Source of the DNA: UBA7359 sp964392105
Lineage (GTDB): Bacteria; Pseudomonadota; Gammaproteobacteria; Eutrophobiales; Eutrophobiaceae
Reading direction: 5' to 3'
Assembly (NCBI GenBank): GCA_964392105.1
Contig: CAYMPA010000018.1
Span: 1 to 29,944 of the forward strand
DNA: 29,944 nucleotides
The notes under the pieces are model-generated. The model was given only the letters and a program-made list of their open reading frames with translations, was not told the origin of the DNA and did not search any database. Position numbers and translations under genes: made by a program. Positions 1 to 8,049 of this stretch are shown piece by piece (the first letter of the stretch is position 1; each line of letters begins with the position of its first letter).

Positions 1-182
1 TTGATATGAATTCAATGAATGGTGTTTATATCAATAACGAGAAAATTGGAAAGGCGGAATTACACGAAGGTGATGTTATTGAATTCGGTGATGTTTTTAT
101 GCGCTTTACACAGCTCACCTCTGATTATTTGCTTGAAGAATCAACTGTAATGCAGAAAACCAAGGTTCCAAGCACACACTAA
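1..182 (+). CDS. FHA-domain protein, 3' end only
   Basis: An open frame enters from the left edge (first full codon at base 3) and stops with TAA at 180-182, giving 59 residues. It contains MNSMNGVYINNEKIGKAEL, then EGDVIEFGDVFMRF. This is the end of a forkhead-associated domain: the S/T-x-NG strand, a linker, then the L-x-x-GD-x-I-x-x-G strand. FHA domains bind phosphothreonine peptides and often act with Ser/Thr kinases, type VI secretion or signalling proteins. The N-terminal part lies outside the window, so the full architecture and partner are unknown. About 20 residues follow the domain, so it sits at the very C-terminus. The gene converges with the minus-strand gene at 613-1308. Confidence 0.8.
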   Translation, partial: DMNSMNGVYINNEKIGKAELHEGDVIEFGDVFMRFTQLTSDYLLEESTVMQKTKVPSTH

Positions 183-199
183 TATAATAATGTGTATTC

Positions 200-616
200 T
201 AACCCGCATTTTGCATGAGTGCGCTTAGTATTGATCCATAGTGTTGTCCTGCAAGGAATGTAGCTTTTATTGAAAAAGTACCGTTCGTGCCCAGCCTATC
301 ACTTGCCGAGTCCTCACTGGTTCTGGCACGTTATGCACGCACATACGCCCTCCACCAGAGCTATGGCTATGATTTATTTCGGGCATCCTGCCCTCCACCC
401 TTTCAAGGCCAGCATTGCTTCGCTCTGCTGTTCAAATTCGCTCCTGGCGAATTTGTCAGTCGCGAGCACGACCGCCAGGGAAAGCGGAAGTGCAGAACAT
501 GCAGGAGCATATATTCTGCCGCACATAACGCCCCAGCCCGGCGTGATTGTGTGCAAGGATGCACTTATGCTGCTCGAGAGCAGCCATCTCGCCAACTCGT
601 CCAACATACGAGTTAA
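200..616. repeat. Inverted-repeat element A1 (non-autonomous, MITE-like)
   Basis: About 417 bases bounded by imperfect inverted ends: CCCGCATTTTGCATGAG at 203-219 and CTCGTCCAACATACGAG at 596-612 (12 of 17 pair). It is the reverse-oriented relative of the element at 24134-24383. Shared blocks include AAAAAGTACCGT, CCTATCACT, CACGTTATGC, CACCAGAGCTA, CAGTCGCGAG and CCAACTCGT, all in the same order. Compared with that 250-base copy it carries about three extra palindrome-rich inserts: near 376-457, near 471-520 and near 548-585. It looks richer in GC than the flanking genes. It fills the whole gap between two convergent genes, and its right end contributes the stop codon of the gene at 613-1308. 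No transposase is present. Confidence 0.8.
381..457. repeat. Nested palindromic module shared with element C
   Basis: This stretch begins GGGCATCCTGCCCTCC and ends in the 23-base hairpin CAAATTCGCTCCTGGCGAATTTG (433-455), given here in two parts: arms CAAATTCGC and GCGAATTTG around loop TCCTG. The same order of blocks (GGGCATCC, TGCCCT, GGCCAGC, CTGCTGTTCAAAT, ATTTGTC) occurs at 23138-23207 inside an otherwise different element. The shorter copy of this element at 24134-24383 lacks it, so it was probably inserted as a unit. Confidence 0.7.
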
Positions 617-1308
617 ATGACTGGCCTGGTTAATTTCATATATCCGTTAATTAGATCCGTCATGGCTGATTCTGCTAATAGCGGTTTCTCATTACCAAAC
701 CACTCATTTTTATTTTCAATTATTTGTTTTGTTATTCGACTACTTGTAATTCGGCCTTTATTGTTTTTACACAACTCCGGAGCATTAACTAATAATGATG
801 TAGCTGCGCCAAGGACAATTTCCCTGTGTTTTTGATATATTACATCCTGTGATCCATCGTTCTGAACAGAGATCCGATTTACTTCCGAGGATTTTACAGT
901 CTGGACAACAAATGCCATTAATGTATTAAATTCAGCAGGCACTGATATTCGACTAACAGTTGCCCAACAATACAGGTCAACAGGTCTGACTTCCCATTCC
1001 ACTTCTGGTATCTCAGTACTAACTACAGACAACAGCTTTTTTTGTACACAAACTTGTGCATGCACCCATAAATCTTCTATTTTATTTAATAGATCATTAT
1101 CCAGGGTTTCGTTAGTACCTGGCTCTATACCAAATAATAATGGGATACCTTCATCATAGAGCAACCATTTATCCTTGCACGACCATTTTTCAAATAATTT
1201 TTGCAGAAATAATCTATCTTCACCGTAAACTTTCTCTTCTCGTTCACTCATTGATATTTCTGGTGTGCTGATATGTGGTGTTATATTTTTTTTTCTAAGA
1301 ATATTCAT
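613..1308 (-). CDS. Hypothetical protein, 231 residues
   Basis: I do not recognise this protein. It is an open frame of 231 codons with ordinary codon usage for the region, so it is probably real. There is no signal peptide, membrane segment or cysteine-rich site. The first 20 residues look disordered. The middle is rich in tryptophan and acidic residues (EKWSCKDKWLLYDEGIPLLF, EVEWEVRPVDLYCWATVSRI). The C-terminal third is basic and helical and ends near ESAMTDLINGYMKLTRPVI. This suggests a soluble cytoplasmic protein. No Shine-Dalgarno sequence is seen before the ATG at 1308; an internal ATG at 1251 is possible. The gene lies 96 bases after the broken DUF455 gene in the same direction. Its stop codon TAA (615-613) falls inside the end of repeat A1, so its last residues may reflect insertion of the repeat. 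Confidence 0.6.
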   Translation of the reverse strand: MNILRKKNITPHISTPEISMSEREEKVYGEDRLFLQKLFEKWSCKDKWLLYDEGIPLLFGIEPGTNETLDNDLLNKIEDLWVHAQVCVQKKLLSVVSTEIPEVEWEVRPVDLYCWATVSRISVPAEFNTLMAFVVQTVKSSEVNRISVQNDGSQDVIYQKHREIVLGAATSLLVNAPELCKNNKGRITSSRITKQIIENKNEWFGNEKPLLAESAMTDLINGYMKLTRPVI

Positions 1309-1404
1309 GGTTTTATTATGTTAAATAGAAGCAAGATAATCCAGTTCTGATTGGCTAAATCCAGCTATCAATCTCGCTTTAATATTATGTTCTTTGTTTT
1401 ATTA

Positions 1405-2095
1405 TTAAGGTATGAATCCCTTAACAATCTGCCTGAACTTTTCTTCCGAATCCTGATTTAATTGTTCGCACAAGTAACGATACCATTTTGTTCCATAATT
1501 CACATGACCAATCTCTTCTTCAAGAATTAGCCCAAGTATATTGATTGTCTTTTCATCATTTATTTCGCGTAATCGATTAATTAAATTTGGTGTTACATCA
1601 AGACCACGTACCTCCATAATACGTGGGACTACCGCCAAACGTAACAATATATCATGTGCAGTTTGTTCAGCTATTTTCAAAGTCCGTCATGCGCCGGAAA
1701 TTCTCCATAATCATAACCAATATCTATTAATTTACTACGTAATAACTTGAAATGCTTTGTCTCTTCTGCAACCACGCGCGTCCAGTCTAAATAAAATTCA
1801 TCAGGCATATTCTGAAAACGGCAGATTAAATCCCATGCAAGGCTTATAACATTGAATTCAATATGCGCGAAAGAGTGAATCATTGCTGCCTTACCTTTAA
1901 TAGTTTGAATGTTACGTCTGGAAAGATCTTTTGGGTCTACTAAAACAGGTTTCTGTGGACGCCCTGGTAATATTGATTCTGCTTTTACTATAGATGATTT
2001 AATTTCAACATGGCCATCCAAGATTAACTCAACAGCTTCTTATCAAGATTTGATTCAGAAAGGCACGTATATGCAAGATAAAATATATTATCCAT
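1405..2095 (-). pseudogene. Ferritin-like DUF455 protein, broken by two frameshifts
   Basis: Three pieces in different frames together make one DUF455 protein of about 230 residues. Piece 1 starts at ATG 2095-2093 (MDNIFYLAYTCLSESNLDKK) and stops after 23 codons at 2026-2024. Piece 2, about 2030-1677, holds PGRPQKPVLVDPKDLSRRN, HSFAHIEFNVISLAWDL and VAEETKHFKLL. It ends FPAHDGL directly before a TGA where the family has HDGLW. Piece 3, 1680-1405, continues KIAEQTAHD, RGLDVTP and LEEEIGHVNYG. The H-x-x-E, E-x-x-H and EEEIGH segments are the expected ferritin-like metal ligands. Each junction is repaired by adding one base. The ATG shares one base with the tilS stop (TAATG), which supports this start and translational coupling. 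It is probably a pseudogene; two sequencing errors are possible. Confidence 0.8.
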
Positions 2096-3441
2096 TACTG
2101 CTGAATTACCTTGTCATATCCGGACCACTGTATATCCCATGATGATTCATCTATAGCAGCAGAATAACTTTTATCGATACAGAACCCGGGTATGACAGCT
2201 AGTTTTTCGTTGATATAAACCAGAGGGACTCTGTCTCTTAGCCAGGGCAATACACCACACTCCTGAAATAATTGCTTCACTGTTTTTGAATGCGAATAAT
2301 TATCAGGATGAATTTTTTCACCTCCTTGTCTATATCGAATTACAAATTTCGCATTCATGGTATTGGCCTTTGAAATACCTTTTCCATTTTCTGGTTTTGC
2401 AATTAAGGTTTCATCTAAAATTGATAATGGACTATGAATATTCCAGTCTAATTCAATATTCACATCATGTTCATTCATTGTTTTTGATGCATATAGAAGA
2501 TTTTTATATCGTCGTACTTCAATATCTTTCCAATTTACACAGGGTAATTTATCACTTGTTGAACAAACTAGATCAGAAATTATATGTTCCATGTGTTTTG
2601 ATCCTGGAGAATCTAAATTCATTTCATCTAACCAAATAAAAATAAGATTTTTTTGTCTTTCAATACTTAGTTTTTGGATAACATCAAGATTAAGACTCAC
2701 ATTATTATGCAGGGCACGTTTCATATCACTATATGCAATTTCATCGAGCACTGTTTTATATTCTTTCTGATGGTTGATCATCCTGCTAATCGTTTCACGA
2801 TAAGCAGGCCACCTTTCTTCAATTTCCGGAAGGATCTTATGTCTTAAATAATTTCGATCATATCGTGTATCAGAATTACTATTGTCATCATGCCATACAA
2901 GGCTATTATTATTTGCATAACATTGTATTTCACTACGTTTGTAGTGTAATAGTGGTCGAACATGAAAACCATTTGCAATTTTTTTAATTGTTGGCATTGA
3001 AGCCAGTCCACGTGGACCTGCTCCTCTCAGAGCCTGAAGAAAGAATGTTTCTACCTGATCATCTTGATGATGGGCAGTAAAAAGCACATCATTTTTATTC
3101 ATGGTTTGTGCTATAAGCGAATAACGTTTTTCTCTTGCCCATGCTTCAATACTTATACCTTTTGGACATTTTTCACTTATATCTAGTTGAGTAAATGGTA
3201 TTTCATAGCGTTGGCATTGTTCTTTACAAAAATCTCCCCAATCAACACTATTTTTATACAGTCCATGGTTAACATAGATGACTTCAATGGGTTTATTGAC
3301 TTGACTTTTACTAGAATAAAACAGATGTAGTAAAACACTGGAATCCATTCCCCCACTACAGGCAATCCAGAATTTTCCCGTGGCAGGACAGGATTTCAGA
3401 GTCGAGATAAAAGTATCTTTGGAAAGCGAGTCTTGTTTCAT
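2095..3441 (-). CDS. tilS: tRNA(Ile)-lysidine synthase TilS
   Basis: TilS joins lysine to the wobble cytidine C34 of the tRNA-Ile2 anticodon using ATP. This changes its decoding from AUG to AUA and its charging from Met to Ile. The protein has 448 residues against about 430 in E. coli. The N-type ATP pyrophosphatase P-loop SGGMDS is at residues 29-34. The family motif HHQDDQVETFFLQALRGAGP follows near residue 120. The C-terminal third (KFVIRYRQGGEKIHP, KTVKQLFQECGVLPWLRDRV) is the usual TilS C-terminal substrate domain. The gene lies downstream of accA, separated from it by repeat B1, so transcription from accA would have to cross the repeat. Its stop overlaps the start of the DUF455 gene by one base. 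Confidence 0.95.
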   Translation of the reverse strand: MKQDSLSKDTFISTLKSCPATGKFWIACSGGMDSSVLLHLFYSSKSQVNKPIEVIYVNHGLYKNSVDWGDFCKEQCQRYEIPFTQLDISEKCPKGISIEAWAREKRYSLIAQTMNKNDVLFTAHHQDDQVETFFLQALRGAGPRGLASMPTIKKIANGFHVRPLLHYKRSEIQCYANNNSLVWHDDNSNSDTRYDRNYLRHKILPEIEERWPAYRETISRMINHQKEYKTVLDEIAYSDMKRALHNNVSLNLDVIQKLSIERQKNLIFIWLDEMNLDSPGSKHMEHIISDLVCSTSDKLPCVNWKDIEVRRYKNLLYASKTMNEHDVNIELDWNIHSPLSILDETLIAKPENGKGISKANTMNAKFVIRYRQGGEKIHPDNYSHSKTVKQLFQECGVLPWLRDRVPLVYINEKLAVIPGFCIDKSYSAAIDESSWDIQWSGYDKVIQQ

Positions 3442-3472
3442 TATATACCTAGTGTTAAAAGTAAAGGATATC

Positions 3473-3617
3473 TAAAGAGCGCCTCCGAAAATAGGATTTT
3501 TTTGTGAGAGCAAGAAAGTATCGCGCGCAAAACCGGAGTGTATAAATAATACATGAGGATTTGAGCACGGAACTGACGCAGCTATCGCGAAAAAAGTCAT
3601 TTTTCGAGGTGCTCTAA
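3473..3617. repeat. Inverted-repeat element B1
   Basis: About 143 bases filling the accA-tilS gap. The ends pair imperfectly: AGAGCGCCTCCGAAAAT (from 3476) with ATTTTTCGAGGTGCTCT (to 3615). The core runs from GTGAGAGCAAGAAAG through AACCGGAGTGTATA and AATACATGAGGATTTGAGCA to CTGACGCAGCTATCGCG. It is roughly 90% identical to element B2 at 9813-9951. The element ends 1-3 bases from the accA stop codon. It contains no credible gene. Confidence 0.85.
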
Positions 3618-3618
3618 A

Positions 3619-4572
3619 CTAGTTTTGTTTAAACTCACCCAATTGTCTTAGTTTATTTTGTCTTTGCATTACAACTTCGGAAGTAGGTTGTTGGCGTAAC
3701 TGCTCTAACTCTTCAACTAATACTAGTTTGATTCGATTTGCTATTTCATCAAAATCTCGGTGGGCACCACCTAATGGTTCATCAATAATTCGGTCAATAA
3801 GTCCAAGTTCATTCAATCTCGGAGCAGTAATACCCATTACTTCAGCAGCATCCTTCACTTTATCAGCACTCTTCCAAAGAATTGAAGCGCATCCTTCAGG
3901 AGAAATGACTGAATACGTACTATATTGGAGCATCAATAAACAATCTGCGACACCAATAGCCAATGCACCACCGGAACCACCCTCACCTATAACTGTTGCA
4001 ATTATTGGTGTTTTTAACTCCGACATAACAAATAAATTTCTCGCAATGGCCTCACTTTGACCTCGTTCTTCAGCATCAATACCTGGATAAGCGCCAGGGG
4101 TATCAATGAATGTTAGAACTGGCAAACTAAATCGTTCTGCCAACTGCATTATCCGTAATGCCTTACGATATCCTTCCGGTTTTGGCATTCCATAATTTCT
4201 CACTATCCTGTCTTTAGTATCACGACCTTTTTGATGTCCAATGACAGCAACTGGATGATCATCAATACGTGCGATGCCAGCAATAATTGCGGGATCATCT
4301 GCAAAATATCTTTCACCATGTAATTCTTCAAAATCAGTAAAGATTCGATCGATATAGTCCTGCGTATATGGACGTTGAGGGTGTCGAGCAATTTGAGACA
4401 CTTGCCAGGGACTCAGAGATGCGAAAATGGATTCTGTCAGTTCTCGGCTACGTTTTATGAGTCTGGAGATCTCTTCATTTATATTTATTTCTTTGTCATT
4501 TCCAACATAACGCAACTCCTCGATTTTGGCTTCGAGTTCAGCAATGGGTTGTTCAAAATCCAGAAAATTCAT
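3619..4572 (-). CDS. accA: Acetyl-CoA carboxylase carboxyltransferase subunit alpha
   Basis: AccA pairs with AccD to transfer a carboxyl group from biotin carrier protein to acetyl-CoA, giving malonyl-CoA, the first committed step of fatty acid synthesis. The protein has 317 residues, close to the 319 of E. coli. It starts MNFLDFEQPIAELEAKIEEL, the typical N-terminal helix. It contains the crotonase-like carboxyltransferase core with FIDTPGAYPGIDAEERGQSE, GEGGSGGALAIGVAD and SPEGCASILWK. No clear Shine-Dalgarno sequence precedes the ATG. Translation may depend on dnaE, whose stop is 20 bases upstream. The order dnaE-accA matches E. coli. Confidence 0.96.
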   Translation of the reverse strand: MNFLDFEQPIAELEAKIEELRYVGNDKEININEEISRLIKRSRELTESIFASLSPWQVSQIARHPQRPYTQDYIDRIFTDFEELHGERYFADDPAIIAGIARIDDHPVAVIGHQKGRDTKDRIVRNYGMPKPEGYRKALRIMQLAERFSLPVLTFIDTPGAYPGIDAEERGQSEAIARNLFVMSELKTPIIATVIGEGGSGGALAIGVADCLLMLQYSTYSVISPEGCASILWKSADKVKDAAEVMGITAPRLNELGLIDRIIDEPLGGAHRDFDEIANRIKLVLVEELEQLRQQPTSEVVMQRQNKLRQLGEFKQN

Positions 4573-4592
4573 ACGGTTACATATTATAATTA

Positions 4593-7500
4593 TTAATAGC
4601 GACGGGCATTATAATCTATTTTTACATTATCTTTGCCAATTGATTCTGATAATTTATCTAATAAATCGTCATTAATTGTTAAACTCCATTCGGCACCAAG
4701 ATTGAGATTCGCAATCGCTTGTCCATTGTTATATCGAATAAACACTTCAGAATTCCCATTACGAAACGGTGAAATAGTTTGCTTTAAATGTTCTACACCA
4801 CCATTTTTCAAATGTTCGTATTCCATATCTAGAACAAGGCATGCATTTCTCTTTCTGAGTTCATCAAGGCTGAAGATTTCATTTGCACGGATAGATATAC
4901 CACTTTCTACAAAATCATCCTCAATAGCCTTGCCTTTTATTATGATTAATTGATCTTTTAATAACAGGTGTCGGAATTTTTGATATTCATCTGAATAAAC
5001 ATTAACCAATGCCCGCGCTGTTCTGTCATCGAGTCTAATCTCTGCCATACGCCCCCTGCTACCAGTACGTGTACGGATACTCATTATATAGCCGGCAACG
5101 ACAACACTTCCTAATTTAAATGCATTTAATCTTGAGCTTATTATTCCTTCAAGTTCAATTTCATAACGATTAATTGGATGACCTTCGAGATAATAACCAA
5201 GAGTGTCTTTTTCTCCCGTTAATCTCTCTTTGTCATCCCAATCCGGTATAACTTCATACAATGATGAAGAATCAGTTTTATTCTCATCACTTGCATCAAG
5301 ACCAAACATATCATCTTGACCACTTGTATTATTTTGACTGTATTGTTCAGCCAATAAGATTGCCTTTGATAAGTTATGAGAAAGAGTGCTTCTTCCAGCT
5401 CCTAAACGATCCATAGAGCCAGAGCGTATCAGGGCATCAAGAACACGACGATTTGCCTTACGTAAATCGACCCGTTTACAAAGATCGAACAAATCCGAAT
5501 AATCTCCATTCTGTTCTCTTTCATTTACTAAAATTTCAATCGCCGCAGAACCAACGCCTTTTATCGCGCCCAGGCCATAACAAATTATTTTTTCATTTAC
5601 CACTGTAAAACTGTATTGACTCTGGTTTACTGATGGGGGGAGTAATTTAATCTGCATTCTTCGAACTTCTTCCAATAAAGTAACAACCTTATCCGTATTA
5701 TCCATATCTGATGACAATACCGCAGCCATGAATGCTGCTGGATAATGTGCTTTTAACCAGGCAGTTTGATAGGCAACAAGGGCATATGCTGCAGAATGTG
5801 ATTTGTTAAATCCATAACCGGCAAATTTTTCCATTAAATCAAAGATCATTGTGGCCTGTCTTTCATCAATACCACGACTTACAGACCCTTTGGTAAAAAT
5901 CGCTCTCTGTTTGGCCATCTCTTCCGGTTTTTTCTTACCCATTGCTCGACGTAACAGATCAGCAGCACCCAGGGTATAACCCGCCAGGATCTGCGCAATT
6001 TGTATAACTTGTTCCTGATACAGGATAATGCCATAGGTTGGTTTTAGTACTGACTCAAGATCAGCATGCATATAGTGCACACTGGCACCACGTTTTCTTT
6101 TAATGAAATCATCTACCATTCCGGATTGCAATGGCCCTGGTCTAAACAGGGCAACAAGGGCAATAAGATCATCAAATACATCCGGCTTAAGTCGATCAAT
6201 AAGTTTCTTCATTCCATCCGATTCCAACTGGAAAACAGCCGTCGTATCCATACGTTGAATCAATTTGTATGTAACAGGGTCATTAAGTGGTATTTTTCTG
6301 ATATTTATAGTTTCTTTATTTTCCAGTTTTCTGATTTTATTAATATCACGTAATGCCCAGTCGATAATCGTTAATGTTCTTAAACCTAAAAAGTCAAACT
6401 TAACCAGTCCAATAGATTCAACATCGCCCATATCAAATTGTGTAACAGTTGCATGTGAACCTTGTTCACAATACAAGGGCATATAATCAAATAATGGTTT
6501 AGGAGCAATAACGACACCACCGGCATGACGTCCGGCATTTCGTGATAGTCCTTCAAGGTTCTTCGCTAAATCAATCAGGGATCTCACATCGTCTTCTGAT
6601 TTATACCGCTGTCCTAGTGCTTTCTCTTCATCCAGTGCCCTATCGAGTGTCATATTCAAATCAAAAGGGATAAGTTTTGCTATTTGATCGACAAAACCAT
6701 AAGGAAAACCTAATACTCGTCCGACATCCCTGACTACAGCTTTTGCTGCCATGGTTCCGAAAGTAATAATTTGTGAAACATGATCGCGACCGTATTTTGT
6801 TGCGACGTACTCTATAACTTCGTCTCGACGATCCATGCAAAAATCAATGTCAAAGTCAGGTAAAGACACACGTTCGGGATTTAAAAACCGCTCAAACAGC
6901 AAATCAAATTCAATTGGATCCAATTCAGTAATATCCAGCGCATACGCAACTAATGAACCTGCTCCTGAACCACGACCAGGACCAACTGGAATACCATTCT
7001 CTTTAGCCCAATGAATAAAATCGGCAACGATAAGAAAATAGCCTGAGAACCCCATATTAGAGATAACATCAATTTCTCTTTGTAATCTCGAAAAATATTC
7101 TTCACTGTTCGACTCAGTAATCTTGTCACTCTCATTAATAATTTTCTGCAAACCTGCATTTGCATCATTCATCAGTCGTTGATCCTGAGTTTCAGCTTCA
7201 TTAACCGGGAAATGAGGTAAGAAGTGTTCTCCTAACATGAATTCGATATTACAACGCTGCGCTATCTTGATTGAGTTATCAAGTGCTTCAGGAATATCGA
7301 AGAATAACTCCTGCATTTCTTCAATAGTACGAACGTATTGTTGAGTAGTAAACTGCCTGGGTCGCCTCGGATCGTTTAATGTATATCCCTGGTAAATACA
7401 AACACGCGCTTCATGTGCTTCAAAATCATCTTCTTCAATAAAACGGACATTATTGGTCGCAACCACAGGGACATGAAATTTTTTGGAATATTTAATGGCT

Positions 7501-8039
7501 TGATTTATGTGATTATTCTGTCCTTCTGATCCTATTCTTTGTAATTCAAAATAATATCGATCTGGAAAAATTGAGAGCCAGTCTTCGATAAATTCCTCTA
7601 TTTTAGATTCTTCCTTATGTGAAATTGTCTTTGTAAATTTACCATTTTCTGCACAATCAATAGCAATGAGTCCATCATTATATTTTTTAAGCCAATCGAT
7701 ATGTACTAATGGAATCCCACGGTATTGTCCTTCGGTATAACTCTGCGTTATTAACCTGGACAGATTTTGATAACCCTCTATATGTTGGCAAAGTAATACG
7801 ATACTAAATGCTTCAGCCAGATTATCGTCTACGACATGTAACTCAGCGCCAATCAGTGGTTTAACACCCTGTTTTTGCATGGCACGGTAGAACTTCACTG
7901 CAGAAAAAGTATTGCCCTGTTCTGTAACAGCAATTGCCGGCATATTCATATCGGCTGCCGTGACCGATAACTGGTCAATCTTGATCAATCCATCGATTAA
8001 AGAGTATTCAGTATGAAGATGTAAATGAACAAAACTCAT
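4593..8039 (-). CDS. dnaE: DNA polymerase III subunit alpha
   Basis: This is the replicative 5'-3' polymerase of the PolIII holoenzyme, at 1148 residues close to the 1160 of E. coli. The N-terminal PHP domain opens with FVHLHLHTEYSLIDGLIKI. The polymerase palm carries GPGRGSGAGSLVAYA and PDFDIDF at residues 394-400, so D395 and D397 are the expected catalytic aspartates. The third is D549 in VKFDFLGL. Fingers motifs include YQEQVIQIAQILAGYTLG and GYGFNKSHSAAYALVAYQTA. An OB-fold region follows near residues 960-1060 (VVVAGYIMSIRTRTGSRGRM). The gene lies ten bases after rnhB with no visible Shine-Dalgarno sequence. It looks intact. Confidence 0.97.
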   Translation of the reverse strand: MSFVHLHLHTEYSLIDGLIKIDQLSVTAADMNMPAIAVTEQGNTFSAVKFYRAMQKQGVKPLIGAELHVVDDNLAEAFSIVLLCQHIEGYQNLSRLITQSYTEGQYRGIPLVHIDWLKKYNDGLIAIDCAENGKFTKTISHKEESKIEEFIEDWLSIFPDRYYFELQRIGSEGQNNHINQAIKYSKKFHVPVVATNNVRFIEEDDFEAHEARVCIYQGYTLNDPRRPRQFTTQQYVRTIEEMQELFFDIPEALDNSIKIAQRCNIEFMLGEHFLPHFPVNEAETQDQRLMNDANAGLQKIINESDKITESNSEEYFSRLQREIDVISNMGFSGYFLIVADFIHWAKENGIPVGPGRGSGAGSLVAYALDITELDPIEFDLLFERFLNPERVSLPDFDIDFCMDRRDEVIEYVATKYGRDHVSQIITFGTMAAKAVVRDVGRVLGFPYGFVDQIAKLIPFDLNMTLDRALDEEKALGQRYKSEDDVRSLIDLAKNLEGLSRNAGRHAGGVVIAPKPLFDYMPLYCEQGSHATVTQFDMGDVESIGLVKFDFLGLRTLTIIDWALRDINKIRKLENKETINIRKIPLNDPVTYKLIQRMDTTAVFQLESDGMKKLIDRLKPDVFDDLIALVALFRPGPLQSGMVDDFIKRKRGASVHYMHADLESVLKPTYGIILYQEQVIQIAQILAGYTLGAADLLRRAMGKKKPEEMAKQRAIFTKGSVSRGIDERQATMIFDLMEKFAGYGFNKSHSAAYALVAYQTAWLKAHYPAAFMAAVLSSDMDNTDKVVTLLEEVRRMQIKLLPPSVNQSQYSFTVVNEKIICYGLGAIKGVGSAAIEILVNEREQNGDYSDLFDLCKRVDLRKANRRVLDALIRSGSMDRLGAGRSTLSHNLSKAILLAEQYSQNNTSGQDDMFGLDASDENKTDSSSLYEVIPDWDDKERLTGEKDTLGYYLEGHPINRYEIELEGIISSRLNAFKLGSVVVAGYIMSIRTRTGSRGRMAEIRLDDRTARALVNVYSDEYQKFRHLLLKDQLIIIKGKAIEDDFVESGISIRANEIFSLDELRKRNACLVLDMEYEHLKNGGVEHLKQTISPFRNGNSEVFIRYNNGQAIANLNLGAEWSLTINDDLLDKLSESIGKDNVKIDYNARRY

Positions 8040-8049
8040 ATATAACTAA

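Noticed and set aside
287..616. Open frame of 109 codons in element A1, similar to a 93-codon frame in A2 (24037-24318, minus); both contain RYART, HQSYGY and AHNAPAR.
   Set aside because: The similarity follows from the DNA repeat itself. The A2 frame runs antisense into map, no ribosome site is seen, and A1 is interrupted by non-coding palindromic inserts.
1675..1686. CTT-TGA at the second DUF455 break resembles the slippery site of the prfB programmed frameshift.
   Set aside because: That mechanism shifts +1. Here the +1 frame reaches TGA within four codons; the needed shift is -1 (or +2), and no upstream Shine-Dalgarno-like stimulator is evident.
3476..3605. A minus-strand frame of about 43 codons in B1, matched in B2 (MPFFAIAASASCSNPHVLYI in B2).
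   Set aside because: Most base differences between the two copies change the amino acid, so there is no sign of coding selection; the ends of the frames differ, and no ribosome site is seen.
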